A stretch of DNA of 64,000 nt from Casuarius casuarius (Eukaryota > Chordata > Aves > Casuariiformes > Casuariidae), in NCBI GenBank assembly GCA_003342895.1, contig PTFA01000399.1:199501-263500 (forward strand), in the 5' to 3' direction. Numbering within the stretch: position 1 is the first letter of the stretch; each line of letters opens with the position of its first letter. The notes beneath the pieces are model-generated. The model did not search any database, had not been told where the DNA came from, and saw nothing but the letters and a program-made list of their open reading frames with translations. The position numbers and the translations under genes were made by a program. Shown here one piece after another: positions 12,720-23,089 of the stretch.

Positions 12720-14340
12720 CTATACACACCAGNCCCCCAAGCAGGCTATTACTGTTTTCTTCAGCAGAAAGTGTTGGCTTCTTTTTTGAAAACAATATGC
12801 AAAACTCTGCCCCAGTTCAAATTGTCTAGTAGCTGCCAAGCAATCCAAAAACTGTATTTGCATATAAATAATTATAAAGGTTTGTACTCAATGAAAGACC
12901 AAGTTGGAAATGATATCCAAACACTCTTGCTCAATGACAGACTTTAGTCCTGTACCTTCCTTCCTGGCTGCATATCTGATAGTGCAAAATTCAGGCATCT
13001 CCCTTCATGACAAAATCATGTCTGATGAGGTAATGGAAAAGTTCATATGCCTCAAGTCATATCGCTGGAGGCTGCTATCACGTTTGACTAATCAAACATA
13101 CATCCATTGCATGATAGGGAATATCTTCATTTTGGTCAGCATCCTACCACAGATCCAATCGTATGAGAGTGCAGAGGCTTCCATTTATGATCCCTGAGTA
13201 TCTCCATGAGAAGCTGCATGGCTTGCTCCAGCCAAAATTTTAGTTGCCTATTACTAGTAGTTAGTAAAGCACCTTCCTTCAAGCAGGATTTCTGGCACCT
13301 GAGCTGAGAAATGTCTGTATTCTCTTTGATCCAATACACCTTAGGCCGCCATAAAATGCAGTCTTGAGAGCCAGCACCAAAACTTAGGAACCTTGTCGTT
13401 TCCCTTCCTCTTTTCCCTATATCTCCTAAGTACTACCATATAGTTGTCTCTTCTTGCATATTATCTTTCTGACCCCTGATTTCTTTGCCACTTTGTGATG
13501 CAGCCTCAACAAGAGAAAGCCACACCTGTCTTCAGCTTCCCTAATTAGCGTGTACCCTAGGGGGAGTGAAAAGACACTTTGAAGAAAAGCAAGATAGGAG
13601 ACAGCTGGTTTGGACTGCTTAAGCAGAGTAGGAAGGTTAGACTTGTTCTTCTTCGGCAAATTTGTAACTACTAGACCATGCCATAAGAGATGGGAAGTGC
13701 TACAACTCTGACCTCTTCAGCTCTCTGAGTGGGGAAGAAATGAATGGACCAAGTTCATTTGTTCTGAAAAGGACTGTGGACCTGAGACTGCAAGTTGATT
13801 TGCTTAAGTTGTGATTTAACTTCTTAGCAGCTCTGGATAGCTCCCTTCTCAACGTGTTGGCTGTTTGGATACACTCTCAGATGATTAACTGCCCTATAAC
13901 ATGTTGTTTCAGATTGACTCATGGGTCCAAAAAGTTAAAATTTTCCCAAAGGACAAAAATAATAGAAATGCATAGGACTTAGCACCTCCTTGTTTTCCAG
14001 AAGTTGGTGACTATAAAACAAATGAGCTGATTATTTTCCTAATCCGTTTCATGCACGTCCTGCTCAGACTAAGAGGAATTACATGTGTTCATTTAGAGGG
14101 AGAAACGTCATAAATCTGGAAAATAATATGCTTATCACTATAAAATATAATGCTATAAAAACTGGTTTTGCTATTTACATGACAGATTGGAGATTAAAAT
14201 TCAGTCTCAGAATTTCAACTTTACACAGCCTCTGTTGTCTTAGAAAGCACACAATGTCCTCTTAAAATGATCTATTATTAGAAAAGAAGTGGAAAAATGT
14301 TATTGAATGTGAATGTGTTTTGAATACCAGATAAACACAA
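12720..14340. other. Non-coding DNA, nothing specific recognised
   Basis: The open frames here (up to 97 codons at 12,904-13,197) have no domain, no splice context and no recognisable family resemblance. A single ambiguous base lies at about 12,733. Confidence 0.4.
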
Positions 14341-14490
14341 TTTACTAAATTAATTAATTTATACAATTATTAATTATATATTAATTAATTTATATTTACT
14401 ATATATATTATATATTACTATATATATACACTATATATTACTATCTATAATATATATTACTATATTAATTAATTTATAAAATTAATATTT
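14341..14490. repeat. AT palindrome cluster with repeated TTAATTAATTTA
   Basis: The block is almost pure A+T. The word TTAATTAATTTA recurs three times (about 14,350, 14,380 and 14,465), separated by TATATATTAC-type units. It is strongly self-complementary. It could be an expanded AT microsatellite or a cluster of homeodomain core sites (TTAATTAA); the sequence fits the first more simply. Confidence 0.7.
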
Positions 14491-14499
14491 GGGTTTCAG

Positions 14500-17400
14500 C
14501 ATTAAGATCTACATTTTAAAATAATTTCTACAAACTAAGCATCTATTTTAGATACAGAATTATTCTGAATATGGCACTTGTTATTATCTAAATACCTTAA
14601 AAAAATTTTGAACTAAACAAAGACATAAGATACAAAGTTATTATTAATTTTAAGATTGTCAGTGGTGTTTTCTTTTCATTCTTTCCAAGATATTGTGCAT
14701 CAATTATCGGGAGCTAGAAAGTGAATAAATAGAATGGTGTAAAAAAAAAATCATAAGCCTTGTATTTAAAACGAATATAAACATAAAGCTGGTAAAATTT
14801 GCCAGTGATGCATGAAGAACTTATATGGTAAAGTCTTTACATCTACTTTTATGTTACTATATATTCATTAATTAAAGAGCAAGAGCAAAAAATATATAAA
14901 GTTGATGAAAGGTTTACAGACCTAGTGACCTATCCCAGCCCCGAGGATTAGTACAGAAACTGTGTGTGACTGCAAATTATTACACCAACCTTATTAGGAT
15001 AATGATTTTCCACCTTCCATGGTGCTGCATTGTTATCCATAAGCTCCCAAAGGTCCTTAAGCTTGTTAATAACCATTATAGATGTGCAATGAAGTGAATC
15101 AAGACTAAAATGAACTCACCTGAGCCTAAGTAGATTAACCCTGCTCAAGACTGATGATGTTCATATAAATTTATCTGGATCTCTTCCTATCAACAAATAG
15201 AAAAGTGCAATAAAGTGACAAGACAAGGGTATATTTTATCTGTTCTTTAAAAAATTACTTCAGGAAAACATGTGGGAGACGAATTCAGGAATTACCCTTT
15301 TAACTGCAAAAGAGGGTCTCTCTTCCTGTTGGGGATATATTTGAGCTCTTGGGATTATATCCTTGGGGTGCAGTATTTAGAATTCTCCAGTCCAATTCAC
15401 AGACTGAGAGTACTGTGACTTGTAAACTGACTGCAAAAATGTGAATTAAACAAAACTGGTCACCTTCTATACTAGTTTATTAACTAGACTCAAAAAACAT
15501 TATTGAAAAGATGATATGGGGAAAAATGAACAAACATCGCATTCAAAATAAGGATACAGGAAGCAATTGAATGAAACTCGTAGACTAGTTTTGTATTGCT
15601 GAAGAAAGAAAACAAACCTTGAATTTGATCTATTATAAAGGGAGATGGAAATATTCTTATAGGATAGTCTGCTAGGATTCAAAGAGTATTTTTGCCAAAA
15701 AGATGAAATTTACAAAACTATGCCATCGGTGGCATTTCACATATATCCTAACATCTTATTTTCTAGGCATATTTAACTCCACAGGGTTTCCACATAAAAT
15801 GGATGTATAGATATAGCATGTTTCAGTTCACAGAAATCCTCACCTAACATACTAAATGTCAGGTTTATAATTACTTCGCTATATGTGGTTGCAGAATAGG
15901 AAAGAAATGAATTTTAATAGGAAATTTGAAAGTGGAAATGTGTTTGAATGGTAGAAAAGGACAGTGAAGAAAGAGTAGAGCTTATGATAGTGCTTAGCTG
16001 AGAAGACAGGATTAAATTACGGAGTTCTGATCATGATGATATCCGAAAGACATGACAGGTAGACTTTGCAAAGTGTAATGTGAGCATCAGAAGAGAGAGA
16101 TAAGTATGGCAGTAATATTTCAGACAGGAATGATCATTTAGGCCTGAAAAAACAAACAAAAACAAACAAAAACAAACAAACAAAAGAACCAAAACAGTTC
16201 AGTAATCAGTCAGGAAACCAGTCTCCATGACAGCTTAGACAGAAGCATCAGAGAGGGAATATTTGAGTGATATTGTTCAAAAATAAATAAGATTTAGCCA
16301 TTCTTGGGATATAATCTAGTGTGGTATATGAAAAAGAGAGATTACATGAGGATAGGAAGAGAATCCTGGACCTGCAAGGAAGGCATGGGGTTAGATTAAT
16401 CTACTGTGATGCAGATGGAAGACTAACATGATCTGAGAAGAAAGCTGAGAGAAGAATTTGCTATGCTATTGTCAATACCAGAAACACTCAGGAAGAGAAG
16501 AAGTAAGAGAACAGGAAGAACCACTGCAAGTATGAGACTGAATATACAGCAAAAGATTATAAAATGAATATAGAGCTGGGTTGTTAGAGACCAGATATAA
16601 AGAACAAAAAGGGAAAGCCCTCAAAAAGAGAGGCAAACAGAGGAATTCAGGACTATTAAAGGACCTCTGGAGAAATGTGTTACCCAAAGCCTCTCACATT
16701 GGATGACGGGCATCATATCTGTGCGGAGTGAGAGATAGGCAGACAACCATTTTCCTTAACAGCAAAAATCTACCATCGAGAAATGTTGCTCAAGGTGGAG
16801 AAGACATAGCCAATCTGAATCATATGCCTCTGTCTTCCAAGATGTCTTTCTTCTTGAAGATTTGTGTTATGCTCTGTCTCTTGTGCTCTTTCCTCATTTA
16901 TACGGGCTGTGGAAGAAGGACAGTTCTCGAGTGATATTTGTCCAAGAACACAAACCCTCTGATTTCCCTTAAGGAGTTGAAGCCAGCACAGCAGCAGAAG
17001 GAAAACTGTTAGGTTCAGAGGCATCTCCTGATGCAAGTGATTCGGCAGGCTTTGCTTTAGTAGCTGCTCATTTTCTTTCCTTGTGGTTTGGATGTTCGTT
17101 CTGACTCATTCCCTCATTTGTCCTTCCGCTGCTCCTGTGCCTTCTTATCTTCCTCCAATATTCTTATTAAGATGATTAATTAACAACTTTTGCCTTTGTT
17201 TCTATGCAGTCTCCTTTTCTTTCTACCACTGCCTCTTTTGTCTGTGGAGATCAGAGCTATCTATAGCACAGAGACCAATTTTACAGAAACACATACAAGT
17301 TTGGATAGTACAAATAAAGCAAGATTATACTTTTGTAATTCCTCAGCTTATGTCTTCCTTAAATCAGATACTTTTTCATGGACAGCTACAAATGAGAAGA

Positions 17401-18400
17401 AAACAATGCCAGCTTTTCAGATGACTTTCAGACGTTCATGGAAAAGTGATTAAGCATAAGATCCTGGAGCTGAGATTCAAAATCATGCAAAACCAAAATA
17501 TTTCCAGAAAAAAAAAAAAAAGACCCTTGTTGTGATTTTTGAGCTTTACAGAAGTTTTGTTTGTTTTAGCTCATCTGCCTCACACAAGAGTACAGATATT
17601 TCCTCACTACTTAGAATAGACCCTGCCAGAACTGGAGTTCCAGTTTCCTACGTTCAACTGTTGTTTTTCCCCACTGAGCAGCAAGAGTTCAGACAGATGT
17701 ATGTAATAAATTCAGAAATCTTGATCTGCTCTGCAGATGAAAGGCTGAACAACAGTACAGTCATAAAACTGAAACATTTATACCATGCAAGCAGCCTGTA
17801 CTATATTTTACTCCACACTTCAAGATATATCACAATGACAGATTTTCTAATGTCAGGATATCGTATCAAAAGAATTCAAAGAAGTTTCTCAGCAGCTGCT
17901 GTTAGAATAGTTGCAATTGACTTATAAAACTGTCTCAATTGTAGTAGTTTTCCCTATTTCTTACAGTTTTGGAATACTTTTTTTGTTAATGCAATATCAG
18001 ATTCAGAACAATCTTTTTAACTAATATATTCAACCATTCCACAAGACTGCTAAAGATAATGTTCTTAGCAATAAACTGAACGGGAAAATTTATAGTAACA
18101 GGGAAACTGTATAAAGAGAACTTTGAAAAAGTAAGTGATTTTTATTCCGACTACATAAAACATTTTATTTTTTCTTCAGGAGACATCCTGAACCATGGAA
18201 CATGGCACAGCAGATTTCCAAAAGTTCTGTACGGTCTTTTGGTCCCTTAGTCCAACATTACCAGTTTAATTCCTGCAAGCCTGTACTAATGTAGAACATT
18301 GTTGTCCTATGCGGCAGCATAACTGCATAAGATTAGCTAGCAGGAAGGTGCTTGCACCTTAAAATTTGGCCATCAAGTTACCAATTACTGCTTGTGCAGG
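14500..18400. other. Non-coding DNA, no gene supported
   Basis: There are several open frames of 60-131 codons, none with a recognisable domain. One minus-strand frame near 16,770-17,036 starts with a signal-peptide-like stretch but has no supporting gene structure. An A run lies at about 17,507-17,521. Confidence 0.4.
16148..16193. repeat. (AAAC)n / (AAAAAC)n simple repeat
   Basis: AAAC and AAAAAC units alternate over about 45 bases, with only C interrupting the A runs. Confidence 0.85.
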
Positions 18401-18411
18401 AAATCCAACAA

Positions 18412-18435
18412 TTTTTTTTTTTTTTTTTTTTTTTT
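18412..18435. repeat. 24-nt T homopolymer
   Basis: There are 24 consecutive T on the plus strand, which would read as poly(A) on the minus strand. It lies about 850 nt downstream of the stop codon of the minus-strand exon at 19,285. No AATAAA or ATTAAA hexamer is seen in the 40 nt before it on the minus strand, so it does not look like a typical retrocopy tail. Plain microsatellite growth is the simplest reading. Confidence 0.8.
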
Positions 18436-19284
18436 GCAATGAATGTAAATATGTACAAACTAGCCTTTAAAAAAGAAAAAAAGTAAAAAATTTCTTAATT
18501 CTGTTTTTAAAAGTAGCTTCTGTAGTGGTTTCTCTGTATGCAGAAGGTTGTAATGTCAATGTCCATGGAAAACTTTTGAGGGTCTTTTAGCAAATGTGCT
18601 ATCAATCTTTATCAGTCACAGCAGGTGGATACAATTGTAAACATGTCTAGTTCGGAAAAGAAACAGCTTGGCTAATGATGGAGATAAATATTGATTTGCA
18701 TTTTTAACATTTCCTTTGTACTAATAGACTGTTTCATTTCATGAGCATATAAGCAATCATGTTAAAGTGCTGGCAGTATTATGGTATGCTAGCATATTCA
18801 TTCCTTGAAGTTCCCCAATCAAAGACAAAACTAAGTTGTTTGCTTTGATATTTATGTAATGATGTGAGCCCTGACTGGACTTGAGTCAACCTCAAGTATT
18901 TCATAGAGCAGCGAGTTTCTTTTGAAACGGAGCAATGTAAACATGCTTTCAGGTGTTGTATAAATAGTGAAACTGTAATGCATAATATTTCTTTAAATTA
19001 GCACAATGCTAACAATTGATGGAGGAGGGAGTCATATATAGTTTCCTGGCATAACAACAAAGCTTTTTCTCAACATGTAGGAAAAAGCATAACGCAAGTT
19101 ACAAATGTGCAAAATATACAATACAATAATCAAGATTTAGAACTGCCTCCAGATATCTGAAAAAGACTTACAAAATGCTTTAATGATATATTGATAAGCA
19201 TTGTTTTTCCTGAGGCTTTTTTTACTGACATATGTCAGTAAAAAGTCATATTCTCATTAGAGTCCTTATTTTACAGTCTTATAG
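18436..19284 (-). other. Putative 3' untranslated region of the minus-strand gene
   Basis: This is the sequence immediately after the TGA at 19,285-19,287 on the minus strand. It is AT-rich, complex and free of recognisable mobile elements. A variant poly(A) signal ATTAAA (minus strand) lies near 19,180. A canonical AATAAA on the minus strand is found only further on, near 18,140. A perfect 26-bp palindrome lies 41-66 nt after the stop. The extent of the transcript cannot be fixed from sequence alone. Confidence 0.35.
19219..19244. repeat. Perfect 26-bp palindrome
   Basis: The left half TTTTTACTGACAT (19,219-19,231) is followed directly, with no spacer, by its exact reverse complement (19,232-19,244). 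The next base pair outward does not match. In a minus-strand transcript it would lie about 40 nt downstream of the stop codon. As DNA it contains the E-box-like core CATATG. Confidence 0.9.
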
Positions 19285-19430
19285 TCAACCATTCTGAAAG
19301 AGCTCAGATGCTTCATACACCCGCTCTAAACCTCTCAGTGTAAGGGTTCTTGCTGCCTCTTTCTGAGCATTTACAATTTCAGCCTCCTCCTCAGCTGAAT
19401 CAAGGTCAGTCAAGTCAATCCAGGGTAAAA
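19285..19430 (-). CDS. Candidate terminal coding exon, gene not recognised
   Basis: On the minus strand a good 3' splice site (pyrimidine-rich tract ending in TTTTCCAAG) opens an exon of 146 nt that runs in one open frame to a TGA at 19,285-19,287. The other two frames are closed. The predicted C-terminus is protein-like: an acidic stretch PWIDLTDLDSAEEEAEIV, then a charged helix-like part including TLTLRGLERVYEASELF, ending in QNG. Strongly biased acidic/basic heptad-like spacing suggests an amphipathic helix or coiled coil. The exon enters in phase 1 and joins in frame to the short exon at 19,568-19,609 through an intron of 137 nt. I do not recognise the family. Alternatives are a decayed retrocopy, or chance. 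The intron, the frame continuity and the composition argue for a real exon. Confidence 0.5.
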
Positions 19431-19567
19431 CTTGGAAAATGTGGCAATAATGACAATTAGCAGAAGACAGTAGTAAACAATTGGTGATGGAATTTGGACA
19501 CAACGGATAGAGAAGTGACAGCCAGTGGGGCTGTGCTTCATAGGTACAGCTAGATACTTCTACTTAC

Positions 19568-19609
19568 GATTTTTTTCATTTTTATATTCGCTATAGGAAA
19601 AACTGGTAA
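19568..19609 (-). CDS. Candidate short coding exon upstream of the terminal exon
   Basis: The minus strand shows a consensus 5' splice site GTAAGTA right after ...GAAAAAAATC. Two possible 3' splice sites lie upstream: ...ATTACACAG, giving 42 nt from 19,609, or ...TTCCTATAG, giving a 23-nt microexon from 19,590. Either choice joins to the terminal exon in the same frame, with a junction codon CTT. The longer version encodes TSFSYSEYKNEKN before the LLPWIDL of the terminal exon. The 137-nt intron ends in a pyrimidine-rich tract with a plausible branch site (TGCTAAT). A branch-like TTGACTAAAC lies before the CACAG site, which favours the 42-nt version. No further exon was placed with confidence upstream. 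Confidence 0.4.
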
Positions 19610-19619
19610 CTGTGTAATG

Positions 19620-22600
19620 ACAGCAGTTTAGTCAATACGCTCAGACATATACACACACACACACATGCACACACACGCTACACTTTTTAATGCTGAGTAT
19701 AAATTATAAAAGTATAAATTATAAATAGATCCTGACATTGTTAGAACTATAAGTTAATGACTAATGCAAATGTCATTTGACAGTTCAGTGATTACGCTGA
19801 TGAAAAAGTAGTATCAGCCAAACTGGGACAGTTCGAAAGCACTTGGAACTTCTTTTAGAGCTAGTTTTCATAAGTTAAGAGACATAGAAATAAATCTTTT
19901 AGTATAAGACTACAACTGTGGACATCAAGTGGAAGAGGAAAAATGAATTCCAAAAGAAAAACACTTTTCAGAGATTATTAGGGGAACATCCAGGCTGATA
20001 CATTCCCTCCGTGTCTCTTACCTTTTCACCCAACCTACAGATATGTCTACCCTCATCCACAATGCTCCTGTTTACCTACACCTCACGCTCTTCTGGCCCT
20101 TGGAGTGGCCCGCTCGTTTCCTCCCACCCACTTCACCAACCTCTTTCTTTACCTTCCTCCTTAGCTTGATGAAATAACCATTGACATCACACCATGCCCA
20201 AAAGTTATTTCTCAAGCAGTCACCTCAAAAGGCTTTCCCAGGTGCCAGGGAAAGCCCCTGGCTGCCCAGATAGAGAAGAGAGCAATGCCTGGGAACCTTC
20301 CAGGAGGAAGGAAAGCAGGGAGGATGGCCATGAATATAACTGTAGAGGTTGCCATGCAACTCTCTGTGACCAAGAAAGATGCAGGGGCTGCTGAGGAGCT
20401 ATCAGAAATGGGACACAGTCATCCTGGGAATCCAGAATCAAAGCCATGCTCTTTCCACGTCACTTACAAGATCCATCCCACCAAATACTTGTAGAGAGAA
20501 AGTTGCTGCTCTTGTTGTCCATCTGCTGCACGCTATTTCAAGAACATCACAGAGTCTGCATCCATTCACAGAGTCTGCATCCATATGAAAAGGAACAGGC
20601 TCAGTGAGGGCTGGAAACAAGTGGTTTTGTGCCTTTCCTCTGACTACACTTTCAAATTCATCTCCTCTAAGCTTTTCTCTCTATACCTGACTCTTCTGCC
20701 TACACTGCTGCTATACATGGAAGTACTTCAAAGACAGAATATTTCAGTGAGTGTGGGTATTGAGGGCATCTCCCACAGTTATGAAGGTTTTATTCAGACA
20801 ATAGTCTCTATGTTTTGAGGGATTTTTTTGAGCAGGTTATGTTAATAAACATAAAATTTTCTTGGTGTTCTGTATATCTAAGAGACTTCATCTTTTATTC
20901 CTGAATCCGAGAAGAATGTCACATAAGTTTATTACTGTTGGACTACAAATTCTTCCATCTTCTTCTACCTAAAACTCTAGTTTGATCAATGTATCCATTT
21001 TAGATCTGTGCAAACCATGATCAAAAATAAAAAAAAAATCTCCATCTTTAAGAACATTCACCTTATTAAACACATCTTATCTAACACTGGAAGCAATTTA
21101 AAGTAAGACTGCATACCATTAAATGATTATGGATAGTGTTTGCCCAAACCAGCCTTGCATTTGTGGCCTGCTCTTCTGGATTAGCAGCTTTGACAAAAAC
21201 AATGAAATTAGATCTGCATTAATGAAATTGTTTATGGGTTTCCCACAGCAGGACATTCAGAGAGCAGATACAGTTCTACACCAGCCAAGTGAGATGTAAC
21301 AATGAAGTTCAACCTACACCTTTTACAAAACCATTAGAAGTGTTTGATGTCAATAAAGTCAAGATGAACCTAATCTTTCTTTACAACCTTGTATCGTCTA
21401 CACTCATTGTTTAGCTAACTAGTGTCTGGCATTTTGTAAATGCAGTTAAGTCCCAGACATAGTTAGACTGACAAATTATGACAAATTTTTGTTTTAGAGA
21501 AATATACACAATGCACATGTGCTTCTATATGCAGAAGTGCAAATACTTGACCACGATTTAAATGTGTTCACTTTCAGGAACATCCCAGCGGATACATCAG
21601 GCCTAGTGTTAGGTGTCACATAGAAGTCCAGGTGGTATATCCATTGTGTATCTACCAGATGTGAATGGCATGCAATACTTCAAGTTTTTCAGCCAGTACC
21701 ACGCCGTAGCCCTGACAGATAAGGACTTGTGCTTGATGTCAGCTGTTCTCTGACTGCCAGCTCCATGGCAGATTTTGCTAGGAATGACTTTCATCTGCAC
21801 TGACAATGAAAATATAGTGAACAGTGTTGTTACACTTCTGAGATGAGAGTGAAAGGACTGTGTGTGAAGTGCCAGTCAGAAACAGCAGAATATGAATACA
21901 TATTACTTAATGTCACTTACAGATATAAGACACTTATAAAGACTAGAATGATAACTTCATCAGTGGAAGGGAGGGGGTAAGCTTCACAAAGTTATTTCAT
22001 CTTTTTTTAAACAGAAAAGAGTCAGGAAACAGTACAGGGTAGGGGTGAACTTGAGTAACCCTAATGAATAAGCAGTGAGTTCTACCCTTGAAGTCAGTAG
22101 CAAAATGCTATCATGGCATCCCATATACATGCTCCTCAGACATGCAAAGTTCTCATCTTGACAAGTGAGGCTCCTAGATACGTATCTAAACTCATCCCAA
22201 ATCTTTTGCTGGCACAGTGAGTGAACTAATTCATGCAAAGACTTTTGAATTCCATAACCTTTCTTCAGGATATTCCCTAGAATATGTGAATTACACAGAA
22301 ATGAAAATAAAGACTCTATCCTAGAGAGAGTAAAGACAGCAAAATCACTTTTTCAAATTTTTGAAAATATTAGAATTTTCAAGCTTAATTTAGCCCTTTG
22401 ATACACAAAGGAAACATTACTATGTAGAGGTATGATCTTAGACTGAGTGTAGAATAAAGAAACACCATCTGGAAAACTCTTAATTTCTTTGCCCACACTT
22501 TAAAAAGACTGTTGGAAACTCAGAGCTAAGGAAAGAGGTATAGGAATGCTTCCAGTTGTAGAATGCTTCCAAAGGTGTTATTTAACACCACATGGCTTCA

Positions 22601-23080
22601 AGAGACTAACAGTCACAGTATATAACATATAAAACCATTTCTGGCTACATTAATGAACCTAAATGGTGAATTATGGTTGAAGAGGTGACTACTGAGCATG
22701 CATGAAGGCAAAAATCAGACCTTCATTATAAGTTCAAGTCTGTGCGGATTTAAACAAGAATAAGAGAAAGTTCATCTCTCATCCAAGCATGATCTCCTTG
22801 CCAAATATCAAGTTTCTGCTGCAAGCTCTCAATCACTCAAAATTCCTCAAAGATGGACAACCAAAACTCAATGTAGCTCTGACATTTTTTCCCTGCCTTC
22901 ATGCATATTGTACCATTTTCACTGAAACCTTGTAAAAAAATCAAGCCTGCAGAGTTCCACGAACTATGAAAACTTTTAGTCCAAATGGTTAAAATTTGTA
23001 GAAGGTATTATAATTCAACAAAAGGGATCATACAACAAAAGAGTATTAGATACCTGCTATAAAAACAAACATTTGTAACC
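19620..23080. other. Non-coding or intronic DNA
   Basis: If the minus-strand exons are real this is intron or beyond. A CA repeat lies at about 19,649-19,678. A GC-richer, pyrimidine-rich patch at about 20,000-20,170 reads on the minus strand as a purine-rich frame with lysine and arginine runs, but I see no gene structure there. Other open frames are short and unsupported. Confidence 0.4.
20548..20585. repeat. Tandem duplication of a 19-bp unit
   Basis: CACAGAGTCTGCATCCATT at 20,548-20,566 is repeated directly at 20,567-20,585, with one difference at the last base. The near identity indicates a recent local duplication. Confidence 0.85.
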
Positions 23081-23089
23081 TAAAATCAG

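Noticed and set aside
15120..15186. Minus-strand segment with a strong pyrimidine tract and a CAG/GTGAGT donor
   Set aside because: All three frames contain stop codons, so it is not coding. It could be a non-coding exon but nothing supports transcription. It also shows that good-looking splice pairs occur here by chance.
16770..17036. Minus-strand frame beginning MPLNLTVFLLLLCWLQLL, like a secretory signal peptide
   Set aside because: There is no convincing splice donor after the hydrophobic stretch, no recognisable mature protein, and no promoter signal. A leucine-rich start can arise by chance from CAG/CTG-rich DNA.
17532..17927. 131-codon plus-strand open frame, the longest in the window
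   Set aside because: No domain, no splice context and no recognisable family. The length is within chance expectation for 64 kb on six frames.
18772..18800. AAAGTGCTGGCAGTATTATGG, reminiscent of the miR-17/106 seed
   Set aside because: No complementary arm lies within 100 nt, so there is no precursor hairpin. The resemblance is limited to the seed.
18944..18965. TGTAAACATGC followed by CTTTCAGG, reminiscent of a miR-30 precursor
   Set aside because: The two arms are only a few bases apart and do not pair as a hairpin.
20160..20280. Basic, purine-rich minus-strand frame near the GC-richer patch
   Set aside because: The lysine/arginine content comes from low-complexity purine DNA. The frame closes quickly and no splice structure is evident.
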